From Marmoricola sp. (GTDB taxonomy: Bacteria > Actinomycetota > Actinomycetes > Propionibacteriales > Nocardioidaceae), in assembly GCA_025964795.1 (NCBI GenBank), contig JAOPYC010000018.1, positions 1 through 51,341 on the forward strand: a stretch of 51,341 nt of DNA. The letters run 5' to 3'. Of the stretch, positions 8,150 through 16,691 are shown in pieces. The translations under genes were made by a program, and so were the position numbers. Numbering within the stretch: position 1 is the first letter of the stretch; each line of letters starts with the position of its first letter. The notes beneath the pieces are model-generated. The model was not told where the DNA came from, made no database searches, and was given only the letters and a program-made list of their open reading frames with translations.

Positions 8150-9186
8150 CCACGCTGACCGAGAGGTCCCGAGTCCGGTTCCAGGTGCCGGAGGAGGCCA
8201 CCGCCGCGACGCCGCCGGCCGAGCGCGACGGCGTACGACTCCTCGTCGCCCGGCCTGAGGGCCTGTCGCACGAGCATTTCCGCGATGTGACCGACCACCT
8301 CGAGCCGGGAGACCTCGTGGTGGTGAACGACTCCGCGACGGTGAACGGGGAGATGGACGCCGTCCGGGACGGCCGGGCCATCGTGCTGCACGCGTCGGGC
8401 AGCCTGGACGCCGAGACGTGGGTCGTCGAGCTGCGCACCTCCCCCGACGCCGCCGCCCCGGTCCTCGACGCCCAACCCGGCGAGGTGCTGGGGATCGGCG
8501 AGCTGCCGATGACCCTGCTCGAGCCCTACCCGCACGCGCACTCGTCGCCCACCGGCGCCGGCAACCGACTGTGGCGGGCGCACGTCGAGGGTGACCTGCG
8601 CGCCCTGCTCGACCGGCACGGACGGCCGATCGCCTACGGCTACCTGGACCGGCGCTACCCGCTGTCGGCCTACCAGAGCGTCTTCGCAGGCGTCCCCGGC
8701 AGCGCCGAGATGGCCTCCGCCGGGCGCCCGTTCACCGCCGCGCTGGTGACCCGGCTCGTCTCCCGCGGCGTCGCCGTCGCGCCGATCACGCTGCACACGG
8801 GCGTCTCGTCGCAGGAGGCCGGCGAAGGTCCGCAGCCGGAGTGGTACCGCGTGCCCGCCACCACCGCCCGCCTCGTCGAGCACACCCGTCGCCACGGCGG
8901 ACGCGTGGTCGCCACCGGTACGACGGTGACCCGCGCCCTCGAGTCGGCGGTCACCGACGGGCGCGTCGAGGAGTCGTGGGGCTGGACCGACCGCGTCGTC
9001 ACCCCGGCCCACCCGGCGGTCGTCGTCACCGGCCTGATCACCGGCTGGCACGACCCCCAGGCCTCCCACCTGCTGCTGGTCGAGGCGATCGCCGGCACCC
9101 GGCTGGCCCAGGCGGCGTACGACGCTGCGATCAGCGAGGGCTACCACTGGCACGAGTTCGGCGACTCCGCCCTGTTCTTGCCGTGA
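8146..9186 (+). CDS. QueA-family (tRNA ribosyltransferase-isomerase-like) protein
   Basis: A 346-residue protein with the length and motif order of QueA: PGDLVVVNDSATVN near the N-terminus, the PITLHTGVSS segment, VATGTTVTRALES, and a C-terminal YHWHEFGDSALFL matching the QueA ending. QueA transfers the ribosyl part of SAM to preQ1 in tRNA. Actinobacteria mostly lack the queuosine pathway and no queC-G or tgt gene is in this window, so the substrate here may differ. It is translationally coupled to the SDR gene and thereby placed under SoxR control. Confidence 0.85.
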   Translation: MTTLTERSRVRFQVPEEATAATPPAERDGVRLLVARPEGLSHEHFRDVTDHLEPGDLVVVNDSATVNGEMDAVRDGRAIVLHASGSLDAETWVVELRTSPDAAAPVLDAQPGEVLGIGELPMTLLEPYPHAHSSPTGAGNRLWRAHVEGDLRALLDRHGRPIAYGYLDRRYPLSAYQSVFAGVPGSAEMASAGRPFTAALVTRLVSRGVAVAPITLHTGVSSQEAGEGPQPEWYRVPATTARLVEHTRRHGGRVVATGTTVTRALESAVTDGRVEESWGWTDRVVTPAHPAVVVTGLITGWHDPQASHLLLVEAIAGTRLAQAAYDAAISEGYHWHEFGDSALFLP

Positions 9187-9216
9187 GCTCCCCCGGGAGG
9201 TGCGCAGCACAAGGCT

Positions 9217-9867
9217 CTACGCGTACTGCGGGTGCTCCCCGGTCACGAGGAACACCACGCGCCTGGCGATCGACACGGCGTGGTCGGCGATGCGCTCGTA
9301 GTAGCGGCCGAGCAGGGCGATGTCCACGGCCGGCTCGACGCCGTGCTTCCAGTCGGAGCCGAGCAGCTCGCGGAAGGAGTTGCGACGCAGCTTGTCCATC
9401 TCCTGGTCGGCCTCCTCCAGCTCGGTGGCGGCGGCAACGTCGGAGTTGGCGATGATGTGCTCGACCTTGCCGATCATCACCTCGGCCACGGCGGCCATCC
9501 GGGCGATCATCGGGACGACCTGGTCGGGTACGGCGATGTCGGGGACGCGGAGGCGGGCGATCTTGGCGATGTGTACGGCGAGGTCGCCCATCCGCTCGAA
9601 CTCGCTGACCATCCGCAGCGAGGCGACGAGCATCCGCAGGTCACCGGCGACCGGGTTCTGGAGCGAGAGCAGCTCGAAGCTGTGCTCCTCGAGCTTGATC
9701 CGGAGCGCGTCGATCTGCGCGTCGTTGCTGATCACCTGCTCGGCCCGCGCGGCGTCCCCCTCGAGGAGGGCGGCGGTGCCCTCGGAGACGGCCTCGCGCA
9801 CGAGGCGGGCCATCGTCACGAGGTCGTCCCGGATGGAGTCGAGCTGGTCGCTGTAGGCATCACGCAT
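9217..9867 (-). CDS. phoU: PhoU phosphate-signalling protein
   Basis: 216 residues forming two repeated three-helix PhoU domains, each with the metal-binding ExxxD signature: MVSEFERMGDLAVHIAKIA in the first and LGRYYERIADHAVSIARRV in the second. PhoU links the Pst transporter to the SenX3 kinase and represses signalling when phosphate is abundant. It is divergent from senX3-regX3 and preceded by a PHO box. A TAGGTT -10 lies 7 nt before the ATG, with no ribosome site. It converges on the QueA-like gene. Confidence 0.97.
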   Translation of the reverse strand: MRDAYSDQLDSIRDDLVTMARLVREAVSEGTAALLEGDAARAEQVISNDAQIDALRIKLEEHSFELLSLQNPVAGDLRMLVASLRMVSEFERMGDLAVHIAKIARLRVPDIAVPDQVVPMIARMAAVAEVMIGKVEHIIANSDVAAATELEEADQEMDKLRRNSFRELLGSDWKHGVEPAVDIALLGRYYERIADHAVSIARRVVFLVTGEHPQYA

Positions 9868-9874
9868 GGAAGGG

Positions 9875-9928
9875 AACCTACGCGGACCAGGTGAAGCGTT
9901 GGCGTCGTTGCATGAACCAGAGGTGAAC
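9875..9928 (-). promoter_or_regulatory. PHO box and -10 of phoU
   Basis: On the minus strand GTTCACC (9928-9922) and GTTCATG (9917-9911) are direct repeats exactly 11 nt apart, the unit and period of the actinobacterial PHO box. They lie just upstream of the expected -35 for the TAGGTT -10 at 9880-9875, a position typical of activation by a PhoP/RegX3-type regulator. Confidence 0.7.
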
Positions 9929-9977
9929 AGTCCCAGAAGGAGTAGTCCGCTGGCCGAACCCTGCGTGAAACCCTGCG

Positions 9978-9989
9978 TACGATCAATGG
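9978..9989 (+). promoter_or_regulatory. -10 element for leaderless senX3 transcript
   Basis: TACGAT at 9978-9983, then 6 nt, then the GTG start at 9990. No ribosome site. The PHO box of phoU lies about 50 nt upstream in the shared gap. Confidence 0.5.
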
Positions 9990-11153
9990 GTGAGCCCGAC
10001 CATTCAGGCCCTTCTCTTCGCGCTGCTCGGAGCAGTGCTCGGTGGCGGCGCCGTACTCGCTTTTCGGGTGAGTGAACGCCAGCTCCACGACGACGTCGCG
10101 CCGCAGCCGGCCCTGCCGCCCGGGGTGGCCGCCGTACTCTCCGTGCTGCGCAGCAGCGCCCTCGTCGTCGACGCCAGCGACACGGTGCTCAAGGCGTCCG
10201 CGCCGGCGATCTCCATGGGCATCGTCCGCGGCAACGAGATCACCGAGCGAGAGCTGGCCGACCTGGTCCGCCAGGTACGCCGCGACGGGCAGATCCGGGA
10301 GACCGAGCTGACCATGCAACGCCCTGGGATGCCGCCGCGGCACGTCACCGCCCGGGTGGCGCCGCTCAGCTCCCAGCTGGTGCTCGCCCTGATCGAGGAC
10401 CGCACCCGCGAGCGCCGCGTCGAGTCGATCCGCCGCGACTTCGTGGCCAACGTGAGCCACGAGCTCAAGACCCCCGTCGGCGCCATCAAGCTGCTGTCCG
10501 ACGCCGTCATCGACGCCGCCGACGACCCCGAGGCCGTGCAGCGGTTCGCCGGCCGGATGCACACCGAGAGCGAGCGGCTCTCCCGGCTGGTGCAGCAGAT
10601 CATCGAGCTGTCCCGGCTGCAGGGCGACGACCCGCTGGACGAGCCGGTCGCCGTCGAGGCCGACAAGATCATCGCCCGCGCCATCGACGAGAGCGCGACC
10701 GACGCCGCCGCCCGCAACATCGAGCTGGTGGCCAACGGCACCCACGGCCTCATCCTCCTGGGCAACCGCGAGCAGATCGCCGTCGCGGTGAGCAACCTGG
10801 TGGCCAACGCGGTGACCTACTCCCCCGAGGGCTCGTCGGTCGTCGTCGCCGCCACCGCTCACGAGGCCGCCGTCGACATCAGCATCACCGACCGCGGCAT
10901 CGGCATCCCCGCCAAGGAGCTCGACCGGATCTTCGAGCGCTTCTACCGCGTCGACCCGGCCCGGCACCGCTCCACCGGCGGCACCGGCCTCGGCCTCTCG
11001 GTCGTCAAGCACGTCGCCGCCTCCCACGGCGGCGAGGTACGCGTCTGGTCCGTGGAGGGCCAGGGCTCGACCTTCACCCTGACCCTGCCGCGCAAGCCCG
11101 GCCCCCTGCCGGGCAGCGGCCCAACGAGCAACAGCAAGAAGGAGAACGCGTGA
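9990..11153 (+). CDS. senX3: SenX3 phosphate-sensing histidine kinase
   Basis: 387 residues: one N-terminal membrane segment (about 5-27), a PAS-like domain (about 50-145), HisKA with phospho-His in FVANVSHELKTP, and an ATPase domain with N box (NLVANAVTYSPEG), G1 (DRGIGIP), F box (IFERFYRVD) and G2 (GTGLGLSVVKH). The C-terminus ends in a Pro/Ser/Lys tail. With RegX3 it senses phosphate limitation, kept off by PhoU and Pst in rich phosphate. GTG start; the stop overlaps regX3 as GTGA. Confidence 0.96.
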   Translation: MSPTIQALLFALLGAVLGGGAVLAFRVSERQLHDDVAPQPALPPGVAAVLSVLRSSALVVDASDTVLKASAPAISMGIVRGNEITERELADLVRQVRRDGQIRETELTMQRPGMPPRHVTARVAPLSSQLVLALIEDRTRERRVESIRRDFVANVSHELKTPVGAIKLLSDAVIDAADDPEAVQRFAGRMHTESERLSRLVQQIIELSRLQGDDPLDEPVAVEADKIIARAIDESATDAAARNIELVANGTHGLILLGNREQIAVAVSNLVANAVTYSPEGSSVVVAATAHEAAVDISITDRGIGIPAKELDRIFERFYRVDPARHRSTGGTGLGLSVVKHVAASHGGEVRVWSVEGQGSTFTLTLPRKPGPLPGSGPTSNSKKENA

Positions 11154-11827
11154 CCCGCGTACTGGTCGTCGAGGACGAGGAGAGCTACAGCGACGCCCTC
11201 GCCTACATGCTGCGCAAGGAGGGCTTCGAGGTGGCCATCGCCGCCACCGGGCCCGACGCGCTCACCGAGTTCGACCGGGCGGGTGCCGACATCGTGCTGC
11301 TCGACCTGATGCTGCCCGGGCTCCCCGGGACCGAGGTGTGCCGGCAGATCCGGCAGACCTCCAACGTGCCGATCATCATGGTCAGCGCGAAGGACGACGA
11401 GGTCGACAAGGTGGTCGGGCTGGAGCTGGGCGCCGACGACTACGTGACCAAGCCCTACTCGCCGCGTGAGCTGGTGGCGCGGCTGCGCGCCGTGCTCCGT
11501 CGCGGCGCGGAGCCCGACCTGGCCCCCGCCACCCTCGAGGTCGGCTCGGTCCGGATGGACGTCGAGCGGCACATCGTCACCGTCGCCGGCGGCGAGGTCA
11601 GGTTGCCGCTCAAGGAGTTCGAACTGCTCGAGATGTTCCTGCGCAACCCGGGCCGCGTGCTCACCCGGGGCCAGCTGATCGACCGGGTGTGGGGCTCGGA
11701 CTACGTCGGCGACACCAAGACCCTCGACGTCCACGTGAAGCGCCTCCGCACCAAGCTCGAGGACAACCCGGCCGACCCGAAGCTGCTCACGACCGTGCGG
11801 GGGCTGGGCTACAAGCTCGACCTGTGA
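11150..11827 (+). CDS. regX3: RegX3 OmpR-family response regulator
   Basis: 225 residues: a receiver domain with acidic pair DEE near residue 9, phospho-Asp in IVLLDLMLPG, switch Ser and Lys in MVSAKDDEVDK, and a C-terminal winged helix (VWGSDYVGDTKTLDVHVKRLRTKL). It is the partner of SenX3 and probably binds the GTTCACC repeats upstream of phoU. Start is GTG overlapping the senX3 stop. A large nested hairpin follows the gene. Confidence 0.97.
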   Translation: MTRVLVVEDEESYSDALAYMLRKEGFEVAIAATGPDALTEFDRAGADIVLLDLMLPGLPGTEVCRQIRQTSNVPIIMVSAKDDEVDKVVGLELGADDYVTKPYSPRELVARLRAVLRRGAEPDLAPATLEVGSVRMDVERHIVTVAGGEVRLPLKEFELLEMFLRNPGRVLTRGQLIDRVWGSDYVGDTKTLDVHVKRLRTKLEDNPADPKLLTTVRGLGYKLDL

Positions 11828-11831
11828 GGTC

Positions 11832-11894
11832 GATAGTCCGGAGCGAACGGCACCCTCCGGGACCCGAATCAGGGTCCGAACGCTCCGGACTATC
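11832..11894 (+). terminator. Large two-tier hairpin after regX3
   Basis: A 14-bp perfect outer stem (11832-11845 with 11881-11894) encloses a 6-bp inner stem GGACCC/GGGTCC (11860-11865 with 11872-11877). It begins 4 nt after the regX3 stop. No T run follows. It probably ends or protects the senX3-regX3 mRNA. Confidence 0.6.
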
Positions 11895-11958
11895 CAGTCC
11901 GGCTGGATCTCGACGTACGACGACCGAAGACCGCCTGCCTCCTGTCGGTGGTCGTGCC

Positions 11959-11971
11959 TAGTGTGTGGCGC
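11959..11971 (+). promoter_or_regulatory. -10 element for leaderless EamA gene
   Basis: TAGTGT at 11959-11964 is followed by 7 nt and GTG at 11972. This spacing favours that GTG over two earlier in-frame GTGs. Confidence 0.45.
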
Positions 11972-12907
11972 GTGACCGAGAAGACCGCTCCTCCCTGGCT
12001 GCCGCTCGCCGCCGTCTCCTGCACGCTGGTGTTCTGGGCGTCGGCGTTCGTCGCGATCCGCCACCTGGGCCACGACTTCACCCCGGGCGCGCTCTCGCTG
12101 GGGCGACTGCTCGTCGGGTCGGTCTGCCTCGCGGTGGTGGCCCTGTCCCGCGGCGTCCCGCGCCCGACCCGTCGCGAGCTGCTGACGATCGCCGTGATCG
12201 GGGTGCTGTGGTTCGGCGTCTACAACGTCGCGCTCAACGCGGGCGAGCGTCGGGTCGACGCCGGCACGGCCGCGATGCTGATCCAGGTCTCCCCGGTGCT
12301 GATCGCGCTGATGGCCGCGCTCTTCCTCGGCGAGAGGTTCACCGTCCACCTGGCGCTCGGGCTGGCGCTCGCCTTCAGCGGCGTCGCCCTGATCGCGTTC
12401 TCGACCTCCCCCGACAGCGGTGGGGGGCAGAGCGACGTCGTCGGCGTCGTCCTGTGCCTGGTCAGCGCCGTCGTCTACTCGGTCAGCCTGATCCTGCAGA
12501 AGCCGCTGATGGTGCGTCTCTCGGCGGTGCAGGTCACCTGGCTCGCATGCACCGTCGGCGCCATCAGCTGCCTGCCGTTCCTGGGTGACCTCGTCAGCCA
12601 GGCCCGCGACGCACCGGCCTCCTCGACCTGGTGGCTGGTCTACCTCGGGGTTTTCCCCACGGCGATCGCCTTCACGACCTACGCCTTCGCCCTCAAGCAC
12701 ATGAGCGCCAGCAACCTGGGCGTGACCACCTACCTGGTCCCCCCGATCACCATCGCGCTGGGCGTGATCTTCCTCAGCGAGGCCCCGCCCACGATGGCGT
12801 ACGCCGGCGGCGTGCTCGCCCTGGTCGGCGTCGCTCTCGCCCGCCGCAAGCCCCGCCCACCCGCGGCGCAGTCACCCGACCCGGAGGCCGCGGCGCTGCA
12901 CCGGTGA
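11972..12907 (+). CDS. EamA-family (DMT superfamily) membrane transporter
   Basis: About 311 residues with ten hydrophobic segments in two EamA halves. It begins TEKTAPPWLPLAAVSCTLVFWASAF, and the first half ends with the conserved LLIQVSPVL-like segment (MLIQVSPVLIALMAALFLGERF). The second half ends SNLGVTTYLVPPITIALGVIFLSEAP. Members export amino acids or other metabolites; the substrate cannot be told. The gene converges on the YbjN gene with a bidirectional hairpin between them. The C-terminal tail is Pro/Ala-rich. Confidence 0.9.
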   Translation: MTEKTAPPWLPLAAVSCTLVFWASAFVAIRHLGHDFTPGALSLGRLLVGSVCLAVVALSRGVPRPTRRELLTIAVIGVLWFGVYNVALNAGERRVDAGTAAMLIQVSPVLIALMAALFLGERFTVHLALGLALAFSGVALIAFSTSPDSGGGQSDVVGVVLCLVSAVVYSVSLILQKPLMVRLSAVQVTWLACTVGAISCLPFLGDLVSQARDAPASSTWWLVYLGVFPTAIAFTTYAFALKHMSASNLGVTTYLVPPITIALGVIFLSEAPPTMAYAGGVLALVGVALARRKPRPPAAQSPDPEAAALHR

Positions 12908-12910
12908 CGG

Positions 12911-12944
12911 TGCAGGTTTCCCCGTTCGGCCGGGGAAACCTGCA
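12911..12944. terminator. Bidirectional hairpin terminator
   Basis: A 14-bp perfect stem (12911-12924 with 12931-12944) with a 6-base loop lies in the 43-nt gap between convergent genes. It can serve both strands. Confidence 0.75.
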
Positions 12945-12950
12945 GGCCCC

Positions 12951-13508
12951 TCAGCCCTCCGGCACCCCGCGCGCATCCAGGCCCAGCGGGCCGCGGAACG
13001 CCTCGAGGTTGCGGGTGGGCTCGCCGCGGGAGACGCGCCAGTCCCACTCCTTGCGGATCGAGGAGGCGAAGCCGAGCTCCAGGAGGGTGTTGAACGACCC
13101 GTCGGCGTACTCCAGGACGGCACCCAGCAGCCGGTCGATCTCCTCGGGGGTGACGCCGGCCAGCGGGAGGCGGGCGTCGAGGTAGATGTCGCCCATGCCG
13201 TCCAGCGCGAACGCCACGGCGTACAGCTTCATGTTGCGCTCCAGCATCCACCGGTAGACGCCCTCGAAGTTCTCGTCCGGCCTGCGGCACACGAACGCGT
13301 GCACCTCCAGGGCGTGCCGGCCCACGTCGAAGCGGCACGGAGTCTGCAGCTTCTTCTCCCCGGGCAGCACCACGTTGAGCGAGGCCGGCGAGATCGAGGA
13401 CCACTCCAGCTCACCCTCGTCGAACACCGAGATCAGCGCTTCGAGCACGCGGGCCCGCTCGGGCGCCAGCTCCTCCGCGCCCACGGCCTCGTCGGCGGGG
13501 CCGCTCAC
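12951..13508 (-). CDS. YbjN-domain protein
   Basis: A 185-residue cytosolic protein of the YbjN fold, which resembles type III secretion chaperones. It contains [14 protein letters not shown] and [25 protein letters not shown] segments. The biochemical role is unknown. The gene overlaps the mshA stop (GTGA) and so is translated with it. The same mshA-ybjN pair occurs in M. tuberculosis (Rv0486-Rv0487), which suggests a conserved functional link to mycothiol synthesis or its regulation. Confidence 0.88.
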   Translation of the reverse strand: MSGPADEAVGAEELAPERARVLEALISVFDEGELEWSSISPASLNVVLPGEKKLQTPCRFDVGRHALEVHAFVCRRPDENFEGVYRWMLERNMKLYAVAFALDGMGDIYLDARLPLAGVTPEEIDRLLGAVLEYADGSFNTLLELGFASSIRKEWDWRVSRGEPTRNLEAFRGPLGLDARGVPEG

Positions 13509-14815
13509 AGCGCGATCCCGCTCACGTCGGCGCGCATCTTCTCCTGCGCCTTGGCGTAGACCGACAGCATCGAGTCCGCCGTCCGCGCCCAGCCGAACTG
13601 CTGCGCGTGGGCCTCGGCGCCCGCCGCGAGGGTGTCGCGCAGGCCGGGCTCGAGGAGGACCCGCTCGAAGGCCGCGGCGTACGACGCCGGCTCGTGGTCC
13701 GCCACCAGCAGGCCCGACACCCCGTCACGCACCGCCGTCGTCAGCCCGCCCACGGCGGCGGCCACCACGGGCGTGCCGCTGGCCTGCGCCTCGATGGCGA
13801 CCAGCCCGAAGCTCTCGTTGTACGACGGGACGCACACCAGCGTCGAGGCGGCGTACCAGTCGACCAGCTCCTCCTGGCGCACCGGCGGGACGAACCGCAC
13901 GAGGTCGTCGATGCCGAGCTCCTCGGCCAGCCGCACCAGCGAGTCGGGGCGGGCCAGCCCGGAGCCGGACGGACCGCCCACGACCGCGACGGTCAGCGAC
14001 GACCGCAGCTCGGGTCGCCGGGCGAGCAGCTCGGCCACCCCGCGCAGCATCACGTCGGGCGCCTTGAGCGGCTGGATCCGGCCGACGAACGTGATCACGT
14101 GGCCCTCGGGCGGCAGGCCGAGGCGGGCGCGGGCACCGGCCATGCCGACGTCGCGGAAGGTCGCCAGGCTGACCCCGGGGTGGACGACCTCGACGCGGGC
14201 CGGGTCGGCGTCGTAGAGGTCGACCAGCTGCGTCGCCTCGTCCTCGGTGTTGGCCACGAGCATGTCGGCGGCGGCGACCACCTGCTCCTCGCCGATCAGC
14301 CGCGCCATCGGCTCGGGGGTGTCACCGGCGGCCAGGGCGGCGTTCTTGACCTTGGCCATCGTGTGCATGGTGTGGATCAGCGGGACGCCCCACCGGTCGC
14401 GGGCCAGCGCGCCGACCTGGCCGCTGAGCCAGTAGTGGCTGTGCACGACGTCGTAGTAGCCGGGCGAGTTGTAGGCCTCGGCGCGCAGCACCTCGCGGGC
14501 GAAGACGCACAGCTGCGCGGGGAGCTCGTGCTTGGTGAGGCCCTCGTAGGGGCCGGCGGAGACGTGGTGCACGCGGATGCCGTTGCTGACGTCGACCACG
14601 GGCGGCAGCGCGCTGTTGGTGGCCCGGGTGAAGACGTCGACCTCGACCTGCTTCTCGGCCAGGCGCCGGGCGAGCTCGAGCACGTAGACGTTCATCCCGC
14701 CCGCATCACCCGTGCCCGGCTGGTCGAGCGGAGAGGTGTGCAGGCTGATCATCGCGACGCGGCGCAAGGATGCAACCAGTGCCGTCGTCGCGTCGTACGC
14801 CGAAGAGTGCCGCAT
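13505..14815 (-). CDS. mshA: MshA, D-inositol-3-phosphate glycosyltransferase
   Basis: A 436-residue GT4 (GT-B fold) enzyme that transfers GlcNAc from UDP-GlcNAc to inositol 3-phosphate, the first step of mycothiol synthesis. The N-terminal [22 protein letters not shown] acceptor loop is typical of MshA. Later come [32 protein letters not shown] and the GT4 E-x7-E motif in [23 protein letters not shown] at 14815 follows GGAGG. The extra N-terminus before [10 protein letters not shown] is short. Confidence 0.97.
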   Translation of the reverse strand: MRHSSAYDATTALVASLRRVAMISLHTSPLDQPGTGDAGGMNVYVLELARRLAEKQVEVDVFTRATNSALPPVVDVSNGIRVHHVSAGPYEGLTKHELPAQLCVFAREVLRAEAYNSPGYYDVVHSHYWLSGQVGALARDRWGVPLIHTMHTMAKVKNAALAAGDTPEPMARLIGEEQVVAAADMLVANTEDEATQLVDLYDADPARVEVVHPGVSLATFRDVGMAGARARLGLPPEGHVITFVGRIQPLKAPDVMLRGVAELLARRPELRSSLTVAVVGGPSGSGLARPDSLVRLAEELGIDDLVRFVPPVRQEELVDWYAASTLVCVPSYNESFGLVAIEAQASGTPVVAAAVGGLTTAVRDGVSGLLVADHEPASYAAAFERVLLEPGLRDTLAAGAEAHAQQFGWARTADSMLSVYAKAQEKMRADVSGIAL

Positions 14816-14931
14816 TCATACCTCCGCAGGACCCAACCCCGTCCGGCCCAGGTCCATTCCGCTCCCTATCATGACGGGACGCCCGTGAGAGCCCGAACCG
14901 GGACCGAGCACCCGCCGCCCAGGAGGCGTCC

Positions 14932-15672
14932 ATGACCCGCACCGCAGTCGTCACCGGAGCCAGCAGCGGCATCGGCGCCGCCAGCGCACGCGCCCTCGCC
15001 GGAGACGGGTTCCTCGTCGTCTGCGCGGCCCGTCGCGAGGACCGGGTCACGGCGCTCGCCGAGGAGATCGGCGGCCGAGCCGTCGTCGTGGACGTCACCG
15101 ACCCGGAGTCCGTCGCGGCGCTGGCCGCCACCGTGGAGAGCATCGACGTCCTGGTCAACAACGCCGGCGGCGCCTTCGACCAGGCCACGGTCGAGGCGGC
15201 CGACCCGGAGGTCTGGGCGCAGATGTTCGACGTGAACGCCCTGAGCGTGCTGCGCGTCACCCAGGCCCTGCTCCCGGCCCTGCGCGCGGACGGCGGCGGC
15301 CTGGTGATCAACATGGGGTCGACGGCCGGACGCGTGGCCTACGAGGGCGGCGGAGGCTACGTGGCGGCCAAGCACGCGGTGAAGGTGATCACCCAGACCC
15401 TGCGCCTCGAGATGGTGGCCGAGCCGCTCCGGTTCACCGAGATCGCGCCCGGGATGGTGAAGACCGAGGAGTTCACCCTCAACCGCGTCCAGGGTGACCA
15501 GGAGCGCTACGACAAGGTCTACGAGGGCGTCGCGGAGCCGCTGGTCGCCGACGACATCGCCGAGATGGTCCGCTGGGTCGCCTCGCTGCCCGCGCACGTG
15601 AACATCGACGAGCTCGTCGTACGCCCCCGCGCCCAGGCCGCCCAGCACAAGGTGCACCGCACCGCTGGTTGA
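14932..15672 (+). CDS. Short-chain dehydrogenase/reductase (YdfG-like)
   Basis: A 246-residue classical SDR with TGASSGIG cofactor loop, NNAGG, catalytic Ser in MGSTAG, and Y-x3-K in YVAAKHA. The segment RFTEIAPGMVKTEEF and the C-terminal INIDELVVRP-like end (VNIDELVVRPRAQ) resemble the YdfG serine/3-hydroxy-acid dehydrogenase group. It oxidises small hydroxy acids in that group; the substrate here is inferred only. ATG follows AGGAGG at ideal spacing. It is divergent from mshA. Confidence 0.92.
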   Translation: MTRTAVVTGASSGIGAASARALAGDGFLVVCAARREDRVTALAEEIGGRAVVVDVTDPESVAALAATVESIDVLVNNAGGAFDQATVEAADPEVWAQMFDVNALSVLRVTQALLPALRADGGGLVINMGSTAGRVAYEGGGGYVAAKHAVKVITQTLRLEMVAEPLRFTEIAPGMVKTEEFTLNRVQGDQERYDKVYEGVAEPLVADDIAEMVRWVASLPAHVNIDELVVRPRAQAAQHKVHRTAG

Positions 15673-15683
15673 GGCCGTCGGCC

Positions 15684-16691
15684 CTAGCCGCGGTCGAACA
15701 CCGACCCGTTCATCATCGGCGGCGGGTCACCGGGCTCGAGCGCGTAGCAGGTCGCGTTGTAGAGCCCGTCCTTCCCCGGCCACTCGTCGGCGTCGGCCAC
15801 GTAGGCGGCAGCGGTGAGGCCGCGCTGGGCGGTGGACACGGCCTCGAGGAAGGTCTGGCAGACCTGGTCCAGCCGGGCCTGGTCACGGCCGCTGAGCGCC
15901 ACGTAGCGGCCGTTCGTGGCCGACCGGATCGCCGTGCGGCCCGGCAGCCGGCCCGACTCGACGGCCGTGTTCAGCACCATCCCGGCGATGTTCTCCGCCT
16001 GGTGCGGGCCCGCGCAGGGCACTTCCTTCGCAGGGACGTCGATGCAGACCCGCGCCGCCAGCGGGTAGCGGCTCGTGGTGATGTCGGCGAACCTCACCGT
16101 GCCCGGCCTGTCCTGCTCGAAGAGGCACAGGAACTTCTTCTCACCCCGGACCCAGCGGTCCGCGGGCACCGGGTCCCACCCGCCGGACAGCCCGCCGTCG
16201 GGGTTCTCCGAGGGGCTCAGCTGCACCGGTAGCCCCCCGGCCTTCCGCTGGGCCACGCCGTACGGCGACCTGGCGAAGCACCGGTCGATCACCTGGTCGC
16301 GGACCCGGGCGTAGAGCGGCGAGCTCTCGTCCAGAAGGTCGGCGTACGACGTCACCCGGGCGAGCAGCGCGGGTTCGAGGGAGACCACGTCGAAGATCTC
16401 GAGGGTGTGCGGCTCGTCGCAGGCGAACGGCCTGTCGTAGGCCGCGTCGTCGCGCATGGACTGGCCGAGGACCTCGCTGCCGCCGGCGTACTGCTCCACC
16501 CAGGCGTCGAACCTATGCTGGCCGAGGACGTCGGGCAGGTGCTCGGCGTCCCAGCAGGTGCCCGCGGTGAGCGGCTTCCCGGGCTGGCTGCCTGCGGCGT
16601 CCTCGCTCTTGGGGGCACCGTCCCCGCCGCAGCCGGCGAGCACGGCCAGGAGAAGTCCGATCAGGAGTCCAGCGGCCAGGCGCTGGCTCAC
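15684..16691 (-). CDS. Septum-formation-family lipoprotein
   Basis: 335 residues beginning with a lipoprotein signal and lipobox LAGC (cysteine near residue 21). The exported part has CW at GTCWDAEHL and pairs of Cys with HTLEIFDVVSL and AGPHQAENI, a duplicated pattern like the actinobacterial Septum_form domain. The GTG start overlaps the stop of the upstream amidase gene (GTGA), and that gene overlaps the phosphatase gene, so the three form one operon. Family function is unproven. Confidence 0.75.
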   Translation of the reverse strand: MSQRLAAGLLIGLLLAVLAGCGGDGAPKSEDAAGSQPGKPLTAGTCWDAEHLPDVLGQHRFDAWVEQYAGGSEVLGQSMRDDAAYDRPFACDEPHTLEIFDVVSLEPALLARVTSYADLLDESSPLYARVRDQVIDRCFARSPYGVAQRKAGGLPVQLSPSENPDGGLSGGWDPVPADRWVRGEKKFLCLFEQDRPGTVRFADITTSRYPLAARVCIDVPAKEVPCAGPHQAENIAGMVLNTAVESGRLPGRTAIRSATNGRYVALSGRDQARLDQVCQTFLEAVSTAQRGLTAAAYVADADEWPGKDGLYNATCYALEPGDPPPMMNGSVFDRG

